64,000 nucleotides of DNA, from NCBI RefSeq assembly GCF_030418305.1, contig NZ_JAUHPX010000010.1:1-64000 (forward strand), written 5' to 3'. The stretch is from Demequina lignilytica. Its GTDB lineage: Bacteria; Actinomycetota; Actinomycetes; Actinomycetales; Demequinaceae. Under the pieces are notes generated by a model. The model worked only from the letters and a program-made list of their open reading frames with translations, ran no database searches and had not been told where the DNA came from. Shown piece by piece: positions 41,100 through 50,500 of this stretch (positions are counted from its first letter, which is position 1; each line of letters opens with the position of its first letter). Both the position numbers and the translations under genes were made by a program.

Positions 41100-42071
41100 T
41101 CAGACGTCGAGGACCAGGCGGGAGTCGAGGCAGCGGCTCACGCAGGGGAGCAGGCAGGTGCCCTCCGCACGGGTCCGCTCGTCGAGGACCGAGTCACGGT
41201 GGTCGGGGCGTCCGTCGACCACGTCGGTCTCGCAGGTGCCGCACACGCCCTGCGCGCAGGAGGTGATGACGTCGACGCCGACCCGGCGGAGCGCGTCCAC
41301 CACCGTCTCGTGCTCGCCGACCGTGGCGGCGGCGCCGGAGCGGGCCGCGATCACCTCGAAGGCGCGGGAGGGGCGGTCGTCGAGCCGGGCCACGAACCGC
41401 TCGACGCGGGGGGCGTGCTCGAGGGCGGGCGCCCAGGCCTCGACCGCGTCCAGGAGCCGCTCCGGGCCGCACGCGTAGACGCGCACCGCGGGGTCCGTGG
41501 GGATCCACGCGTCGAGGTCGGCGCGGCCGTCCGTATCCTTGCAGTGCACGGTGATCCGGCCGGAGTGGCGCGCGAGCTCGCGGAGGTACGCCAGGTGGGC
41601 GTGGCTGCGGCCCAGGTAGAGGAGGTGCCAGTCCGTCCCGAGCAGCTCGGCCTGCTCGATCATCGGGATCAGCGGCGTGATGCCGATGCCGCCGGCGACG
41701 AAGAGCTGGCGCGCGGACGGAGCCATCCGGAAGTTGTTGCGCGGTCCGGCGAACGTGAGGGTGTCGCCCTCGCTGACGTGCTCGTGGATGTACCGGGATC
41801 CGCCGCGTCCCGCGGGGTCGAGCAGCACGGCGATGGTGTACGTGTGCGCGTCCCAGCGGTCGCCGCAGAGCGAGTACTGGCGGCTGCGACCATCGGGCAG
41901 CACCAGGTCGATGTGGGCGCCGGGAGCCCAGTCGGGCAGCCGTCCGCCGTCGGGTCGGCGGAGCACCAGCTCCACCACGTCGTCGGCGACCTGGTGGCGG
42001 CGCGCCACGGTGACGGTGCGGACGCCGGCCTGGGCCGGGGCCTCGGGAGCGAGGGGTTCTGCGGTGAGCAC
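41100..42071 (-). CDS. phthalate dioxygenase reductase-like oxidoreductase
   Basis: A 323-residue electron-transfer protein. The flavin domain has RQYSLCGD (about residue 65), the NAD domain GGIGITPLIPM (about 127), and the C-terminal plant-type [2Fe-2S] domain CAQGVCGTCETDVVDG (about 272) plus a later CV in LLPCVSR. This order defines the PDR/VanB class. It probably supplies electrons directly to the adjacent P450, an arrangement otherwise known mainly as a CYP116B fusion. It diverges from the IclR gene across a palindrome at 42149. Confidence 0.88.
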   Translation of the reverse strand: MLTAEPLAPEAPAQAGVRTVTVARRHQVADDVVELVLRRPDGGRLPDWAPGAHIDLVLPDGRSRQYSLCGDRWDAHTYTIAVLLDPAGRGGSRYIHEHVSEGDTLTFAGPRNNFRMAPSARQLFVAGGIGITPLIPMIEQAELLGTDWHLLYLGRSHAHLAYLRELARHSGRITVHCKDTDGRADLDAWIPTDPAVRVYACGPERLLDAVEAWAPALEHAPRVERFVARLDDRPSRAFEVIAARSGAAATVGEHETVVDALRRVGVDVITSCAQGVCGTCETDVVDGRPDHRDSVLDERTRAEGTCLLPCVSRCLDSRLVLDV

Positions 42072-42148
42072 GTGGCCTCCTTGCCGGTGCGCGATCGTCG
42101 TTGATCGACTCCGACGGTAGGCCGCGCATCGTCCCTCCCGGGAGCGAT

Positions 42149-42167
42149 CCTTCCATTCAACGGAAGG
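42149..42167. promoter_or_regulatory. IclR-type operator CCTTCC-N7-GGAAGG
   Basis: A perfect 6-bp inverted repeat with a 7-bp spacer lies in the reductase-iclR divergent region, about 30 bases before the IclR start, matching the style of IclR/PcaR sites. Confidence 0.6.
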
Positions 42168-42196
42168 TCGGGTACGGTGGGGCCGGGAGGCACGCG

Positions 42197-43075
42197 ATGG
42201 CGCGAGGTTCGGCGGGGAGGTCCGCGCTCAGCAGGCACCTGCGCGTCCTGGGAGCCTTCGGGCCCCTCACGGGCGATCTCACGCTCAGCGAGATCGCCGC
42301 CGCGGCGGCGCTGCCCTTGTCCACCGCGCATCGTCTGGTCGCCGAGCTCGCCGAGGAGGGCCTGCTCGAGCCGGTCGGTGACCGGCGCTACCGGCCCGGT
42401 CTGCGGCTGTGGGAGCTGGCGACCCGGACGCCCGGCGCGGCGGGCCTGCGGGAGCTCGCCCGGCCCTGGATGGGCGTGGTGCATGCGCGGCTGCGCCAGC
42501 ACATCCAGCTGGGCGTGCTCAGCGGGCACGACGTGCTCTTCATCGAGCGCCTCTCCGCGCCCGACGCCGTGGTGAACGCCACGCTGATCGGCGCGCGTAT
42601 CGCGTTGCCCCTCAGCTCGAGCGGCCTGGTGCTGCTCGCTCACGCGCCGGAGGCGCTGCTCGACGAGGTCGCGGCGGGGCACTGGTCGCGGCCCACGGCG
42701 CGCGCGATCGCGGACGCGCGCGAGCTGCGCGCCCGGGTGGCCGACGCGCGGCGCGACGGCTACGCGGTGCTCGACGGCGCGATCCACGAGGCCTCCCGCG
42801 GCATCGCGGTGCCCGTGATCGACTCGACCGGGCGGGTGCACGCGGCGCTCGGCGCGGTGGTGCCCATCGATGAGACGCCGGTGCGTCCCGCGATCGAGCT
42901 GCTCACCGTGGCCGCGGCGGGGATCGCGCGCTCGCTCGAGGCGACCGCTGGTGGAGCCGCCGCCCGGCCCGGACGCCCGCTGCGCCCGCTGCTCGCGACC
43001 TCGCGCGCGACGCTCGCCTACTTCGAGGAGCTCGGCGTCGACACCGTGCTCGAGCTGCGGGCCCACGACGACTGA
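42197..43075 (+). CDS. IclR-family transcriptional regulator
   Basis: A 292-residue regulator with the N-terminal winged HTH (about residues 20-70, LTLSEIAAAAALPLSTAHRLVAEL) and a C-terminal effector-binding domain (about 95-270). It likely controls the divergent reductase-P450 operon and itself through the palindrome at 42149. IclR regulators in such settings usually sense an aromatic acid. The ATG at 42197 is preceded by GGGAGG. Confidence in family is high; effector unknown. Confidence 0.85.
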   Translation: MARGSAGRSALSRHLRVLGAFGPLTGDLTLSEIAAAAALPLSTAHRLVAELAEEGLLEPVGDRRYRPGLRLWELATRTPGAAGLRELARPWMGVVHARLRQHIQLGVLSGHDVLFIERLSAPDAVVNATLIGARIALPLSSSGLVLLAHAPEALLDEVAAGHWSRPTARAIADARELRARVADARRDGYAVLDGAIHEASRGIAVPVIDSTGRVHAALGAVVPIDETPVRPAIELLTVAAAGIARSLEATAGGAAARPGRPLRPLLATSRATLAYFEELGVDTVLELRAHDD

Positions 43076-43082
43076 GCGCCGC

Positions 43083-43814
43083 TCACTCCTCCAGCGCCGC
43101 CTCGGTCGCCGCGCGCCCGGCCTCCACCACGCGGTCGAGGTCCTTGGTCTGCCACCACTGGCGGCCGCGGAGGTTCGGCGCGATCGCCAGCACGTCGGGC
43201 CGGGCCTCCAGCGCACGCAGCGCGGCCGCGCTCGAGTAGCCCGGGACGTCCCACTCGGGCGCGACCCTGACCGCGATCACGGGGGACGCGCCCATGTCGA
43301 GGGCGGCCTGGAGCGGCACGTTGGCGATCAGCCCGCCGTCGGCGAGCCGGCGGCCGTCGATGCGGACCGGCCGGAACACCCCCGGGACGGAGATGGAGGC
43401 GCGCAGGGCGTCGATCAGCGAGCCGCGGTCGAACACCCGCGCCGTGCGCGACGCGAGATCCGTCGCGACCGCGACGAACGGCATCGGCATGTCCTCGATC
43501 GCGACGTCCCCGCCGATCAGGCCGGTGACCGACGCGCGCAGCGCCTCCGCGTCGAGCAGCCCCGCGCCCGGGCGGCGCGGCACGCGCGCCACGTCGGTCC
43601 AGCGGATGCCGAGCAGCAGCTCCTCGAGCCGGTGCGGGTCGATCCCCATCGCGTAGGCGGCGCCGACGAGCGCGCCCGACGAGGTACCCGCGATGTAGGC
43701 AGGGGTGATGCCACGCTCCTGAAGCACCTGCAGGACGCCGATGTGCGCCCCGCCGAGCGTGCCGCCGCCGCCCAGGGCCAGCCCCAGGGCGGGCGCGTCC
43801 CTCAGGTCGATCAC
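43083..43814 (-). CDS. patatin-like phospholipase, RssA type
   Basis: A 243-residue soluble serine hydrolase of the patatin fold. The oxyanion loop LALGGGGTLGGAHIGVLQVL opens the protein, the nucleophile Ser sits in GTSSGALVG (about residue 45), and the catalytic Asp in RLADGGLIANVP (about 165). It matches the short bacterial RssA-like group; physiological lipid substrates are unknown. The GTG start at 43814 has a poor ribosome binding site. Unrelated to its neighbours. Confidence 0.8.
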   Translation of the reverse strand: MIDLRDAPALGLALGGGGTLGGAHIGVLQVLQERGITPAYIAGTSSGALVGAAYAMGIDPHRLEELLLGIRWTDVARVPRRPGAGLLDAEALRASVTGLIGGDVAIEDMPMPFVAVATDLASRTARVFDRGSLIDALRASISVPGVFRPVRIDGRRLADGGLIANVPLQAALDMGASPVIAVRVAPEWDVPGYSSAAALRALEARPDVLAIAPNLRGRQWWQTKDLDRVVEAGRAATEAALEE

Positions 43815-43852
43815 GAGCCCACTGTAGGCGCGGAAGGCGCGTGACCGCCCCG

Positions 43853-43858
43853 TACGCT
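43853..43858 (+). promoter_or_regulatory. -10 box TACGCT, near-leaderless start
   Basis: TACGCT predicts a start at 43865, one base before the ATG at 43866. Confidence 0.4.
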
Positions 43859-43865
43859 GGTCGCC

Positions 43866-44381
43866 ATGCCGCAGCCCCCTCAGCCCGCCGAGAAGCCCGT
43901 CGAGCCGCCGCGCGCGTGGTGGCCCGTCGCGGTGGCCGCGGGCGTCGCCCTGCTGGTGGTGATCGGCGCGGTGGTCGTGTCGAACCTGCGGCAGGGCTAC
44001 AGCGCGGGTCAGGCCGATGCGGTGAGGGCCTGCGAGGACGCCTACGGGGCGCAGGCGGCCTCGGGCGAGGCCCAGCCGACCATCCAGGCCGGCGACGTCT
44101 ACTCGGCCGCCGACTGGCGCGACTACTACGGCCTCCTGCGCCAGCAGGGTGCGCTCGACAGCCCGGTCGCCGACCTTCCTGACGACCAGGTCGCCGCGCT
44201 CGACGACGCGGCGGACGCCCTCGCCGCGGAGGCTCGCGACCACGTCACGGTGGTGTGGTGGCTGTCGAGCGAGGAGCACCTCGTGTGCGAGGTCGACGTC
44301 GAGGGCGACCGCGCGGTAGCCGACTCGGTGGCACTGCACCCGCTCGAGGCGCCCGAGGTGTCCGAGACCGCGGGCGAGTAG
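43866..44381 (+). CDS. single-pass membrane protein of unknown function
   Basis: A 171-residue protein with a Pro-rich N-terminus, one hydrophobic segment (about residues 19-40, WWPVAVAAGVALLVVIG) and an acidic extracytoplasmic domain with two Cys residues (ACEDAYGAQ and LVCEVDVEG) that could form a disulfide. No family recognised. The start is near-leaderless. It precedes the LacI gene, which has its own -10 box. Confidence 0.6.
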   Translation: MPQPPQPAEKPVEPPRAWWPVAVAAGVALLVVIGAVVVSNLRQGYSAGQADAVRACEDAYGAQAASGEAQPTIQAGDVYSAADWRDYYGLLRQQGALDSPVADLPDDQVAALDDAADALAAEARDHVTVVWWLSSEEHLVCEVDVEGDRAVADSVALHPLEAPEVSETAGE

Positions 44382-44406
44382 CGGGGTCGGGGCGCGTCCG
44401 GCGCCC

Positions 44407-44412
44407 TAGAGT
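44407..44412 (+). promoter_or_regulatory. -10 box TAGAGT, leaderless lacI
   Basis: TAGAGT is followed by exactly six bases and then GTG at 44419. Confidence 0.5.
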
Positions 44413-44418
44413 GTGATC

Positions 44419-45465
44419 GTGGACGAGCGGGCGAGCGGCCGCCGCACCGGGGCGGCACGGTCGAGCATGGCGGACGTCGCCGCGCGCGCCGGCGTGTCCA
44501 AGGGCACGGTGTCGCACGTGCTCAACCACCCGGAGCGGGTGGCCCCCGAGACCCGGGAGCGCGTCGAGCGGGCGATCCGCGAGCTGAGCTTCATCCCGCA
44601 CGGCATGGCGCGATCGCTCGCGGTCGGCACCTCGCCGGCGGTGGGGCTGGTGCTCTCGGACGTGGCGAACTCCCTGTTCCGGGAGATCGCGCGAGGCGTC
44701 GAGACGGTGGTCGACGAGCGCCAGGCCTTCGTGCTGCTGACCAACACCTACACGGACCTTGCGAAGGAGCGCCGCTACCTCGCGATGTTCGAGTCCATGC
44801 AGACGCTCGGCACGATCGTCGCGATCAACAACGACCGTCACTTCCGGAGCCTGGTCGAGCATCACCGCGGGGAACGGCCGCTGGTCTTCGTCGACTTCCA
44901 CGGGGACGGCGTCGATCGGTGCTCGGTCCACGCGAACAACGTCGAGGGCGGCGCGCTCGCGGCGCGGCACCTGGTGGAGATCGGGCGCCGCCGCCTGGCC
45001 GTGGTCGCGGCCCCGCGTGAGCTTCAGCCCGTCGACGAGCGTCTCGAGGGGTTCGAGGACGCGCTCGCGGGCACCGGCGCGTCGATCGTGGCGCGCGCCG
45101 AGGTCGACGGCGTGCGCCGGTCCGACGGCTGGCTGGTCGGCCAGGAGTGGCGGTCGCGTATCGAGGCGGGCGAGATCGACGGGATCTTCGCGATGGCGGA
45201 CCTGGTCGCCGCGGGTCTCGCCCAGGCCCTCACCGCCGGCTCCTCCCTGCGGATCCCCGAGGACGTCGCGCTGATCGGGTACGACGACAACCAGGAGGCG
45301 TGGGACAGCCCCACCCCGCTCACCACCGTCCGGCAGCCCGGCGCGGCGATGGGCGAGGAGGCGGCGACCATGCTCTTCGAGGAGGCTGAGGACCCACGTC
45401 ACCGTCATCGAGCGGTGGGCATGGCGCCCAGCCTCGTGGTGCGCGCCAGCACCGTCGGCGCCTGA
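44419..45465 (+). CDS. LacI-family transcriptional regulator
   Basis: A 348-residue LacI regulator. The HTH and hinge occupy residues 17-75 (MADVAARAGVSKGTVSHVLNHP), with the periplasmic-binding-like sensor after that; IGYDDNQEAWDSPTPLTTVRQP is a late family motif. The leaderless GTG at 44419 is chosen; a GTG at 44413 is the alternative. No clear operon partner adjoins it: the next feature is a tRNA on the other strand. Its target, perhaps a sugar system, cannot be read from the sequence. Confidence 0.82.
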   Translation: MDERASGRRTGAARSSMADVAARAGVSKGTVSHVLNHPERVAPETRERVERAIRELSFIPHGMARSLAVGTSPAVGLVLSDVANSLFREIARGVETVVDERQAFVLLTNTYTDLAKERRYLAMFESMQTLGTIVAINNDRHFRSLVEHHRGERPLVFVDFHGDGVDRCSVHANNVEGGALAARHLVEIGRRRLAVVAAPRELQPVDERLEGFEDALAGTGASIVARAEVDGVRRSDGWLVGQEWRSRIEAGEIDGIFAMADLVAAGLAQALTAGSSLRIPEDVALIGYDDNQEAWDSPTPLTTVRQPGAAMGEEAATMLFEEAEDPRHRHRAVGMAPSLVVRASTVGA

Positions 45466-45483
45466 TCGGACGCCGGGACGACG

Positions 45484-45521
45484 AAGGCCCGCCGCGAGCG
45501 AATACGCTGGTAGCGGGCCTT
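45484..45521. terminator. hairpin between lacI and tRNA-Arg
   Basis: A 9-bp stem (AAGGCCCGC with GCGGGCCTT) and a longer loop with its own pairing lie between the convergent LacI gene and tRNA; it may end both transcripts. Confidence 0.6.
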
Positions 45522-45526
45522 GTCTG

Positions 45527-45602
45527 TGGCGCCCCCGACAGGAATCGAACCTGCGACCTACGGTACCGGAAACCGGCGCTCTATCCGCTGAGCTACGGGG
45601 GC
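45527..45602 (-). tRNA. tRNA-Arg (anticodon CCG)
   Basis: A complete cloverleaf: 7-bp acceptor stem GCCCCCG/CGGGGGC, D arm beginning TAGCTCAGC, anticodon loop TTCCGGT with CCG, T arm GTTCGATTC and discriminator G followed by an encoded CCA (45527-45529). Confidence 0.96.
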
Positions 45603-45678
45603 CCGCCCGGACAGGTCCGGGCCGAACGAGGATACCAGCCGGGCGGGGGGAGGCAGTACCCCGCCCGGCCGGGACCCC

Positions 45679-46920
45679 CTAGGAGGAGCGCACCGGCACC
45701 AGCCGCTGCAGCTGCGTGACGTGATCGGGGTTGAGCTCCGCCACCGAGGCGACGCCCAGGAGCTTCATGGTCCGCACGACCTCGGTGCTGAGGATCTGGA
45801 TCGCCCGGTCGACGCCCTCGCGGCCGCCGGCCATGAGCCCGTAGAGGTAGGCGCGGCCCACGAGCGTGAAGTCGGCGCCGCAGGCGATCGCCGCGACGAT
45901 GTCGGCGCCCGCCATGATCCCCGTATCGAGCACGATCTCGGTGCGGTCGCCCAGCTCCGCCGCGACCGAGGGCAGCAGGCGGAAGGGGATCGGGGCGCGG
46001 TCGAGCTGGCGCCCGCCGTGGTTGGACAGGACGATGCCGTCGACGCCCCGGTCGACCACGGCCTTCGCGTCGTCGAGCGTCTGGATGCCCTTGACCGCGA
46101 CCTTCCCGGGCCACTGGTCGCGGATCCACTCGAGGTCGTCGAAGTCGACCGTGGGGTCGAACAGCGAGTCGAGCAGCTCGCCGACCGTGCCGTTCCACTC
46201 GCTCAGCGAGGCGAACGTCAGCGGCTCGGTGGTGAGGAAGTTGATCCACCACTCCGGGCGCGGGATCGCGTTGAGCACCGTGGACGGGGTCAGCTGCGGT
46301 GGGATGGTGAAGCCGTTGTAGTAGTCCCGCAGGCGCGCGCCCGCGGCGGGGACGTCGACCGTCACCAGCAGGGTGTCGAAGCCGGCGTCGGCCGCACGGG
46401 CCATCAGCTGCATCGACTTGTCGCGGTCCTTCTGCATGTACAGCTGGAACCAGTTGCGGCCGTCGGGGTTCGCGTCGCGCACCCCCTCGGGGGCCGTGGT
46501 GCCCAGCGTCGACAGGGAGAAGGGGATCCCGGCCGCGCCCGCGGCCGAGGCTCCGGCGCGCTCGCCCTCGGCCTGCATCATGCGGGTGAAGCCGGTGGGC
46601 GCGATCCCGAACGGCATCGCGGAGCGGCCACCGAGGATCTCGACGGACGTGTCGACCTGCGACACGTCGCGCAGGATCGCCGGGTGGAACTCGATGTCGC
46701 GGAAGGCCTGGCGAGCACGCGCGAGCGACAGCTCCTGCTCGGCCGCGCCGTCCGTGTAGTCGAACGCGCCCTTGGGGGTGCGCCGCTTCGCGATCGCCCG
46801 CAGGTCCGCGATCGTGTGCGCCTTCGCGAGGCGCCGCGCGCGGCCGTCGGTCTCGAGCTTCTTGAAGCGCATGAGCGGCGCGAGGTCCGCCGGCCGGGGG
46901 ATCCGGCGCTCCATCTTCAT
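45679..46920 (-). CDS. lldD: FMN-dependent L-lactate dehydrogenase (LldD type)
   Basis: A 413-residue alpha-hydroxy-acid oxidase/dehydrogenase. The active-site His lies in [12 protein letters not shown] (about residue 315), FMN residues in [15 protein letters not shown] (about 105) and [19 protein letters not shown] (about 347). The N-terminal [14 protein letters not shown] is family-typical. It follows rhaB closely and ends the minus-strand rhamnose operon, where it would oxidise L-lactate, made from lactaldehyde by the fused enzyme, to pyruvate. This gives complete conversion of rhamnose to central metabolites. Confidence 0.85.
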   Translation of the reverse strand: MKMERRIPRPADLAPLMRFKKLETDGRARRLAKAHTIADLRAIAKRRTPKGAFDYTDGAAEQELSLARARQAFRDIEFHPAILRDVSQVDTSVEILGGRSAMPFGIAPTGFTRMMQAEGERAGASAAGAAGIPFSLSTLGTTAPEGVRDANPDGRNWFQLYMQKDRDKSMQLMARAADAGFDTLLVTVDVPAAGARLRDYYNGFTIPPQLTPSTVLNAIPRPEWWINFLTTEPLTFASLSEWNGTVGELLDSLFDPTVDFDDLEWIRDQWPGKVAVKGIQTLDDAKAVVDRGVDGIVLSNHGGRQLDRAPIPFRLLPSVAAELGDRTEIVLDTGIMAGADIVAAIACGADFTLVGRAYLYGLMAGGREGVDRAIQILSTEVVRTMKLLGVASVAELNPDHVTQLQRLVPVRSS

Positions 46921-46921
46921 G

Positions 46922-48343
46922 TCAGTGACCCTTCGGTTCGAACACTCGTGGCTTGAACGTACGCGCGACCAGGTCGCGCAGCGACTCGAGGGAGCCGGTG
47001 ATCGCGCCCAGCGCGCGGCCCTGGACCAGCACGTTGCCGATCGCGGTGGCCTCGACGGGACCTGCCATGACGGGCAGGCCCGAGCGGTCCGCGGTGCGCT
47101 GGCACAGGAGCTCGTTGAGCGAGCCGCCGCCGGTGATGTGGATCCGGCGCACCTCCTGCGCCGACAGCGCGCCCGCATCGTGCACCGCGTCGGCGAACGC
47201 CTGCGCGAGGCTCTCGATGATGCACCGTGCCATCTCCGCCCGCGACGCCGGCACCTGCAGGCCCCGCTCGCCCAGCCATCCCGCGATGCGCCCCGGCATG
47301 TCGCCGGGCGGGCTGAACACCGCATCGTTCGCATCGAAGATGTGCTCGCATGCCGGCACGGCGGCCGCCTGCGCGAGCAGCTTCTGCAGGTCGACCGTCT
47401 CGCCGTCCCGCTCCCACCAGCGGATGGTCTCGCTGAGGATCCACAGGCCCATGACGTTGTGCAGGAAACGCGTGCGGCCGTCGACGCCGCCCTCGTTGGT
47501 GAAGTTCGCGTGCTCGGCGGTCCGGGTGAGGATCGGTGTCTCCGTCTCGACGCCCACGAGCCCCCAGGTGCCGCAGGAGATGTAGGCGCCGCCCGGCTCC
47601 GTCATCGGGGTCGCGACCACGGCCGAGGCCGTGTCGTGCGACCCGACCGCGACCACCGGGGTGGCGGCGGCGAGGCCCGTGACGTCGGCGACGTGGGGCA
47701 GCAGCGTCCCGATCCGCTCGCCGGGGTGGACGATGCGCGGGAACAGCCGGCGCGGCAGGCCCAGCAGGTCCATCAGCTCGCCGTCCCACTCCTGAGTGGT
47801 GACGTCGAGGAGGCCCGTGGTGGAGGCGTTGGTCGCCTCGGCGACCTCCGCTCCCGTCAGGTAGTGGGCCATGAGGTCGGGGACCAGCAGCATGCGGTCC
47901 GCGACGTCGAGCATGCCCGCCTCGCGCTCGACCGCGAGCTGGTACACGGTGTTGAACGGCAGGAACTGGAGGCCGTTGCGGGCGTACAGGGTCGAGAACG
48001 GGGCCTGGCCGTGGACCAGGTCGACCCCGCGGGCGGTGCGGTCGTCGCGGTAGTGGAAGGGCTCCCCGAGCACGCGTCCGCCGCGCAGCAGCGCGTAGTC
48101 GACGGCCCACGAGTCGATGCCGATCGAGGCGATCGACTCGTCCCAGCGCGACGCCGAGCGCAGCCCGTCGAGCACGTGGGAGAAGAGCTGCTGGAGGTTC
48201 CAGTGCAGGCCGTCCGGCGTGCGGACCGGCCCGTTGGGGAACCGGCCCACCTGGCGGAGCTCGAGGGTCTCGGGACCCACCTGCCCGACCATGACGCGCC
48301 CGGAGGTCGCGCCCAGGTCGACCGCGGCGACCGCCGCCGTCAT
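46922..48343 (-). CDS. rhaB: rhamnulokinase
   Basis: A 473-residue FGGY-family sugar kinase that phosphorylates L-rhamnulose. The N-terminal ATP fold is [27 protein letters not shown] (about 75) and HYRDDRT (about 97) mark the rhamnulokinase branch; the second phosphate loop is [10 protein letters not shown] (about 240) and [15 protein letters not shown] (about 402) lies in the adenosine region. ATGA overlap with the upstream fused aldolase. The length is a little under the usual 489 residues. Confidence 0.92.
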   Translation of the reverse strand: MTAAVAAVDLGATSGRVMVGQVGPETLELRQVGRFPNGPVRTPDGLHWNLQQLFSHVLDGLRSASRWDESIASIGIDSWAVDYALLRGGRVLGEPFHYRDDRTARGVDLVHGQAPFSTLYARNGLQFLPFNTVYQLAVEREAGMLDVADRMLLVPDLMAHYLTGAEVAEATNASTTGLLDVTTQEWDGELMDLLGLPRRLFPRIVHPGERIGTLLPHVADVTGLAAATPVVAVGSHDTASAVVATPMTEPGGAYISCGTWGLVGVETETPILTRTAEHANFTNEGGVDGRTRFLHNVMGLWILSETIRWWERDGETVDLQKLLAQAAAVPACEHIFDANDAVFSPPGDMPGRIAGWLGERGLQVPASRAEMARCIIESLAQAFADAVHDAGALSAQEVRRIHITGGGSLNELLCQRTADRSGLPVMAGPVEATAIGNVLVQGRALGAITGSLESLRDLVARTFKPRVFEPKGH

Positions 48344-50400
48344 CGGAGGAAGGCCGCCGCCACGCCGGCGTCCACGGGGACGTGCAGGCCGGTCGTGTGC
48401 GTCATGTCGGGGCCGGTGATCATGGCGGCCGCGTTGGCGACGTGCTCGGGGAGCACCTCGCGCTTCAGGATGGTGCGCTGAGCGTAGAACTTGCCCAAGT
48501 CGTCCTCCTCGATCCCGTAGGTCTTCGCACGGTTGGCGCCCCAGCCGCCGGCGAAGATGCCGGAGCCGCGGACCACGCCGTCGGGGTTGATGCCGTTGAC
48601 CTTGATGCCGAACTCGCCGAGCTCGACGGCCAGCAGGCGCACCTGGTGCGCCTGGTCCGCCTTGGTGGCGGAGTAGGCGATGTTGTTCGGGCCCGCGAAC
48701 ACGGAGTTCTTGGACGCGATGTAGACGATGTCGCCGCCCATCTCCTGGGCGATCATCGCGCGGGCGGCCGCCTGGGAGACCAGGAACGAGCCCTTCGCCA
48801 TCACGTCGTGCTGCAGGTCCCAGTCCTTCTCGGTGGTCTCGAGCAGCGGCTTCGACAGCGACAGGCCGGCGTTGTTGATCACCAGGTCGACGCCGCCGAA
48901 GGCGAGCACGGCCTCGTCGATCGCGGCCTGCACGGCGGCCGGGTCGGAGACGTTCGCGGCCACGCCCACGGCGACGTCCGGTCCGCCGAGTTCGGCCGCG
49001 GCCTCCTGCGCCTTGGCGAGGTCGAGGTCCGCGATCACCACGCACGCGCCCTCGGCGGCCAGGCGGGTGGCGATGGCCTTGCCGATGCCGGACGCGGCGC
49101 CGGTCACGAACGCGACGCGGGTGGCGTGCGACTTGGGCTTGGGCATCCGCTGGAGCTTGGCCTCCTCGAGCGCCCAGTACTCGATCGCGAACTTCTCGGC
49201 GTCCGAGATCGGGGCGTAGGTGGAGAGCGACTCGGCGCCGCGCATCACGTTGATCGCGTTGACGTAGAACTCGCCCGCGACGCGTGCGGTCTGCTTGTTG
49301 CGGCCGAAGGAGAACATGCCGACGCCGGGCACCAGCACGATCGCCGGGTCCGCGCCGCGGATCGCGGGGGAGTCCTCGGCCGCATACGCGTCGTAGTAGG
49401 CCTGGTAGTCCTCGCGGTAGGAGGCGTGCAGCTCCTTGAGGCGGGCGATGCAGTCCTCGACGGGGGCGTCCGCGGGCAGGTCGAGCACCATCGGCTTGAC
49501 CTTGGTGCGCAGGAAGTGGTCGGGGCAGGAGGTGCCGAGCGCCGCCAGGCGCGGGTGCTCGGCGGAGCTAAGGAAGTCGAGCACCACGTCGGCATCGGTG
49601 AAGTGACCCACCTGCGGCGCGTCCATGGACGCGAGACCGCGGATCACGGGGGCGAGGGCGGCGGCCTTGGCGCGACGCTCGGCCTCCGGCAGGGCGCCGT
49701 AGCCGGCGAGCGCGGGGCCGAAGGGCTCGGGTCGGCCGTTGGCCTCGATGTACGCGGCGGCCGTGTCGATGATCTGCAGCGAGCGCGCCTCGCACTCGTC
49801 GGAGGTCTCCCCCCACGCGGTGATGCCGTGGCCGCCCAGGATGCAGCCGATCGCCTGCGGGTTCTCCGCCTTGATCGCCGCGATGTCGAGGCCGAGCTGG
49901 AAGCCGGGACGGCGCCACGGCACCCACACGACGGCGTCGCCGAAGATGCGCTGCGTGAGCTCGGGGCCGTCCACCGCGGTCGCGATCGCGATGCCGGCGT
50001 CGGGGTGCAGGTGGTCGATGTGCGGGGCGTCGACCAGGCCGTGCATGGCGGTGTCGATCGAGGGCGCGGCACCGCCGCGGCCGTGGAGGCAGTAGTCGAA
50101 GGCCTCGACCATCTCGTCCTCACGCTCGACGCCGGGGTAGGTGTCGACCAGGCCTCGGAGGCGGTCGAGGCGCAGCACGGCGAGCCCGTTCGTGCCCAGC
50201 GTGCCGAGGTCGCCGCCGGAGCCCTTGACCCAGAGGAGCTCGACGTCCTCGCCCGTCACGGGGTCGGCCGCGAGGCCCTTGGCGGACGTGTTGCCGCCCG
50301 CGTAGTTGGTGTTCTTCGGGTCGGCGCCCAGGCGGTTCGAGCGGGCGATGAGCTGGTCGGCCGTGGTGTGCGATGCGGCCGCGGACGTGGGGACGGTCAC
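48340..50400 (-). CDS. rhaE: bifunctional rhamnulose-1-phosphate aldolase/lactaldehyde dehydrogenase
   Basis: A 686-residue fusion. The N-terminal class II aldolase (about 1-400) has NTSAKG near residue 38, a zinc His cluster HIDHLHPDAG (about 125) and GGHGITAWG (about 190). The C-terminal short-chain dehydrogenase (about 420-686) has TGAASGIGKAIA, NNAGLS and the catalytic YSATKAD. Such fusions (RhaEW type) yield dihydroxyacetone phosphate and L-lactate. The GTG at 50400 has AAAGG upstream. A hairpin separates it from rhaA. Supports non-classical rhamnose catabolism with lactate as end product. Confidence 0.92.
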   Translation of the reverse strand: MTVPTSAAASHTTADQLIARSNRLGADPKNTNYAGGNTSAKGLAADPVTGEDVELLWVKGSGGDLGTLGTNGLAVLRLDRLRGLVDTYPGVEREDEMVEAFDYCLHGRGGAAPSIDTAMHGLVDAPHIDHLHPDAGIAIATAVDGPELTQRIFGDAVVWVPWRRPGFQLGLDIAAIKAENPQAIGCILGGHGITAWGETSDECEARSLQIIDTAAAYIEANGRPEPFGPALAGYGALPEAERRAKAAALAPVIRGLASMDAPQVGHFTDADVVLDFLSSAEHPRLAALGTSCPDHFLRTKVKPMVLDLPADAPVEDCIARLKELHASYREDYQAYYDAYAAEDSPAIRGADPAIVLVPGVGMFSFGRNKQTARVAGEFYVNAINVMRGAESLSTYAPISDAEKFAIEYWALEEAKLQRMPKPKSHATRVAFVTGAASGIGKAIATRLAAEGACVVIADLDLAKAQEAAAELGGPDVAVGVAANVSDPAAVQAAIDEAVLAFGGVDLVINNAGLSLSKPLLETTEKDWDLQHDVMAKGSFLVSQAAARAMIAQEMGGDIVYIASKNSVFAGPNNIAYSATKADQAHQVRLLAVELGEFGIKVNGINPDGVVRGSGIFAGGWGANRAKTYGIEEDDLGKFYAQRTILKREVLPEHVANAAAMITGPDMTHTTGLHVPVDAGVAAAFLR

Positions 50401-50452
50401 GGTGGTGCCTTTCGGGAGGGGTCTGGTGGTGGGGTCGGGACGATGCGGGAGG

Positions 50453-50495
50453 GCCGCGGGGCGCACGGGCAGGGAGGTGCCGCGCGCCCCGCGGC
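50453..50495. terminator. intercistronic hairpin between rhaA and rhaE
   Basis: A 12-bp perfect stem (GCCGCGGGGCGC) sits between the isomerase stop and the fused enzyme. It may act as a partial terminator or protect the upstream message. Confidence 0.55.
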
Positions 50496-50500
50496 GGGGC

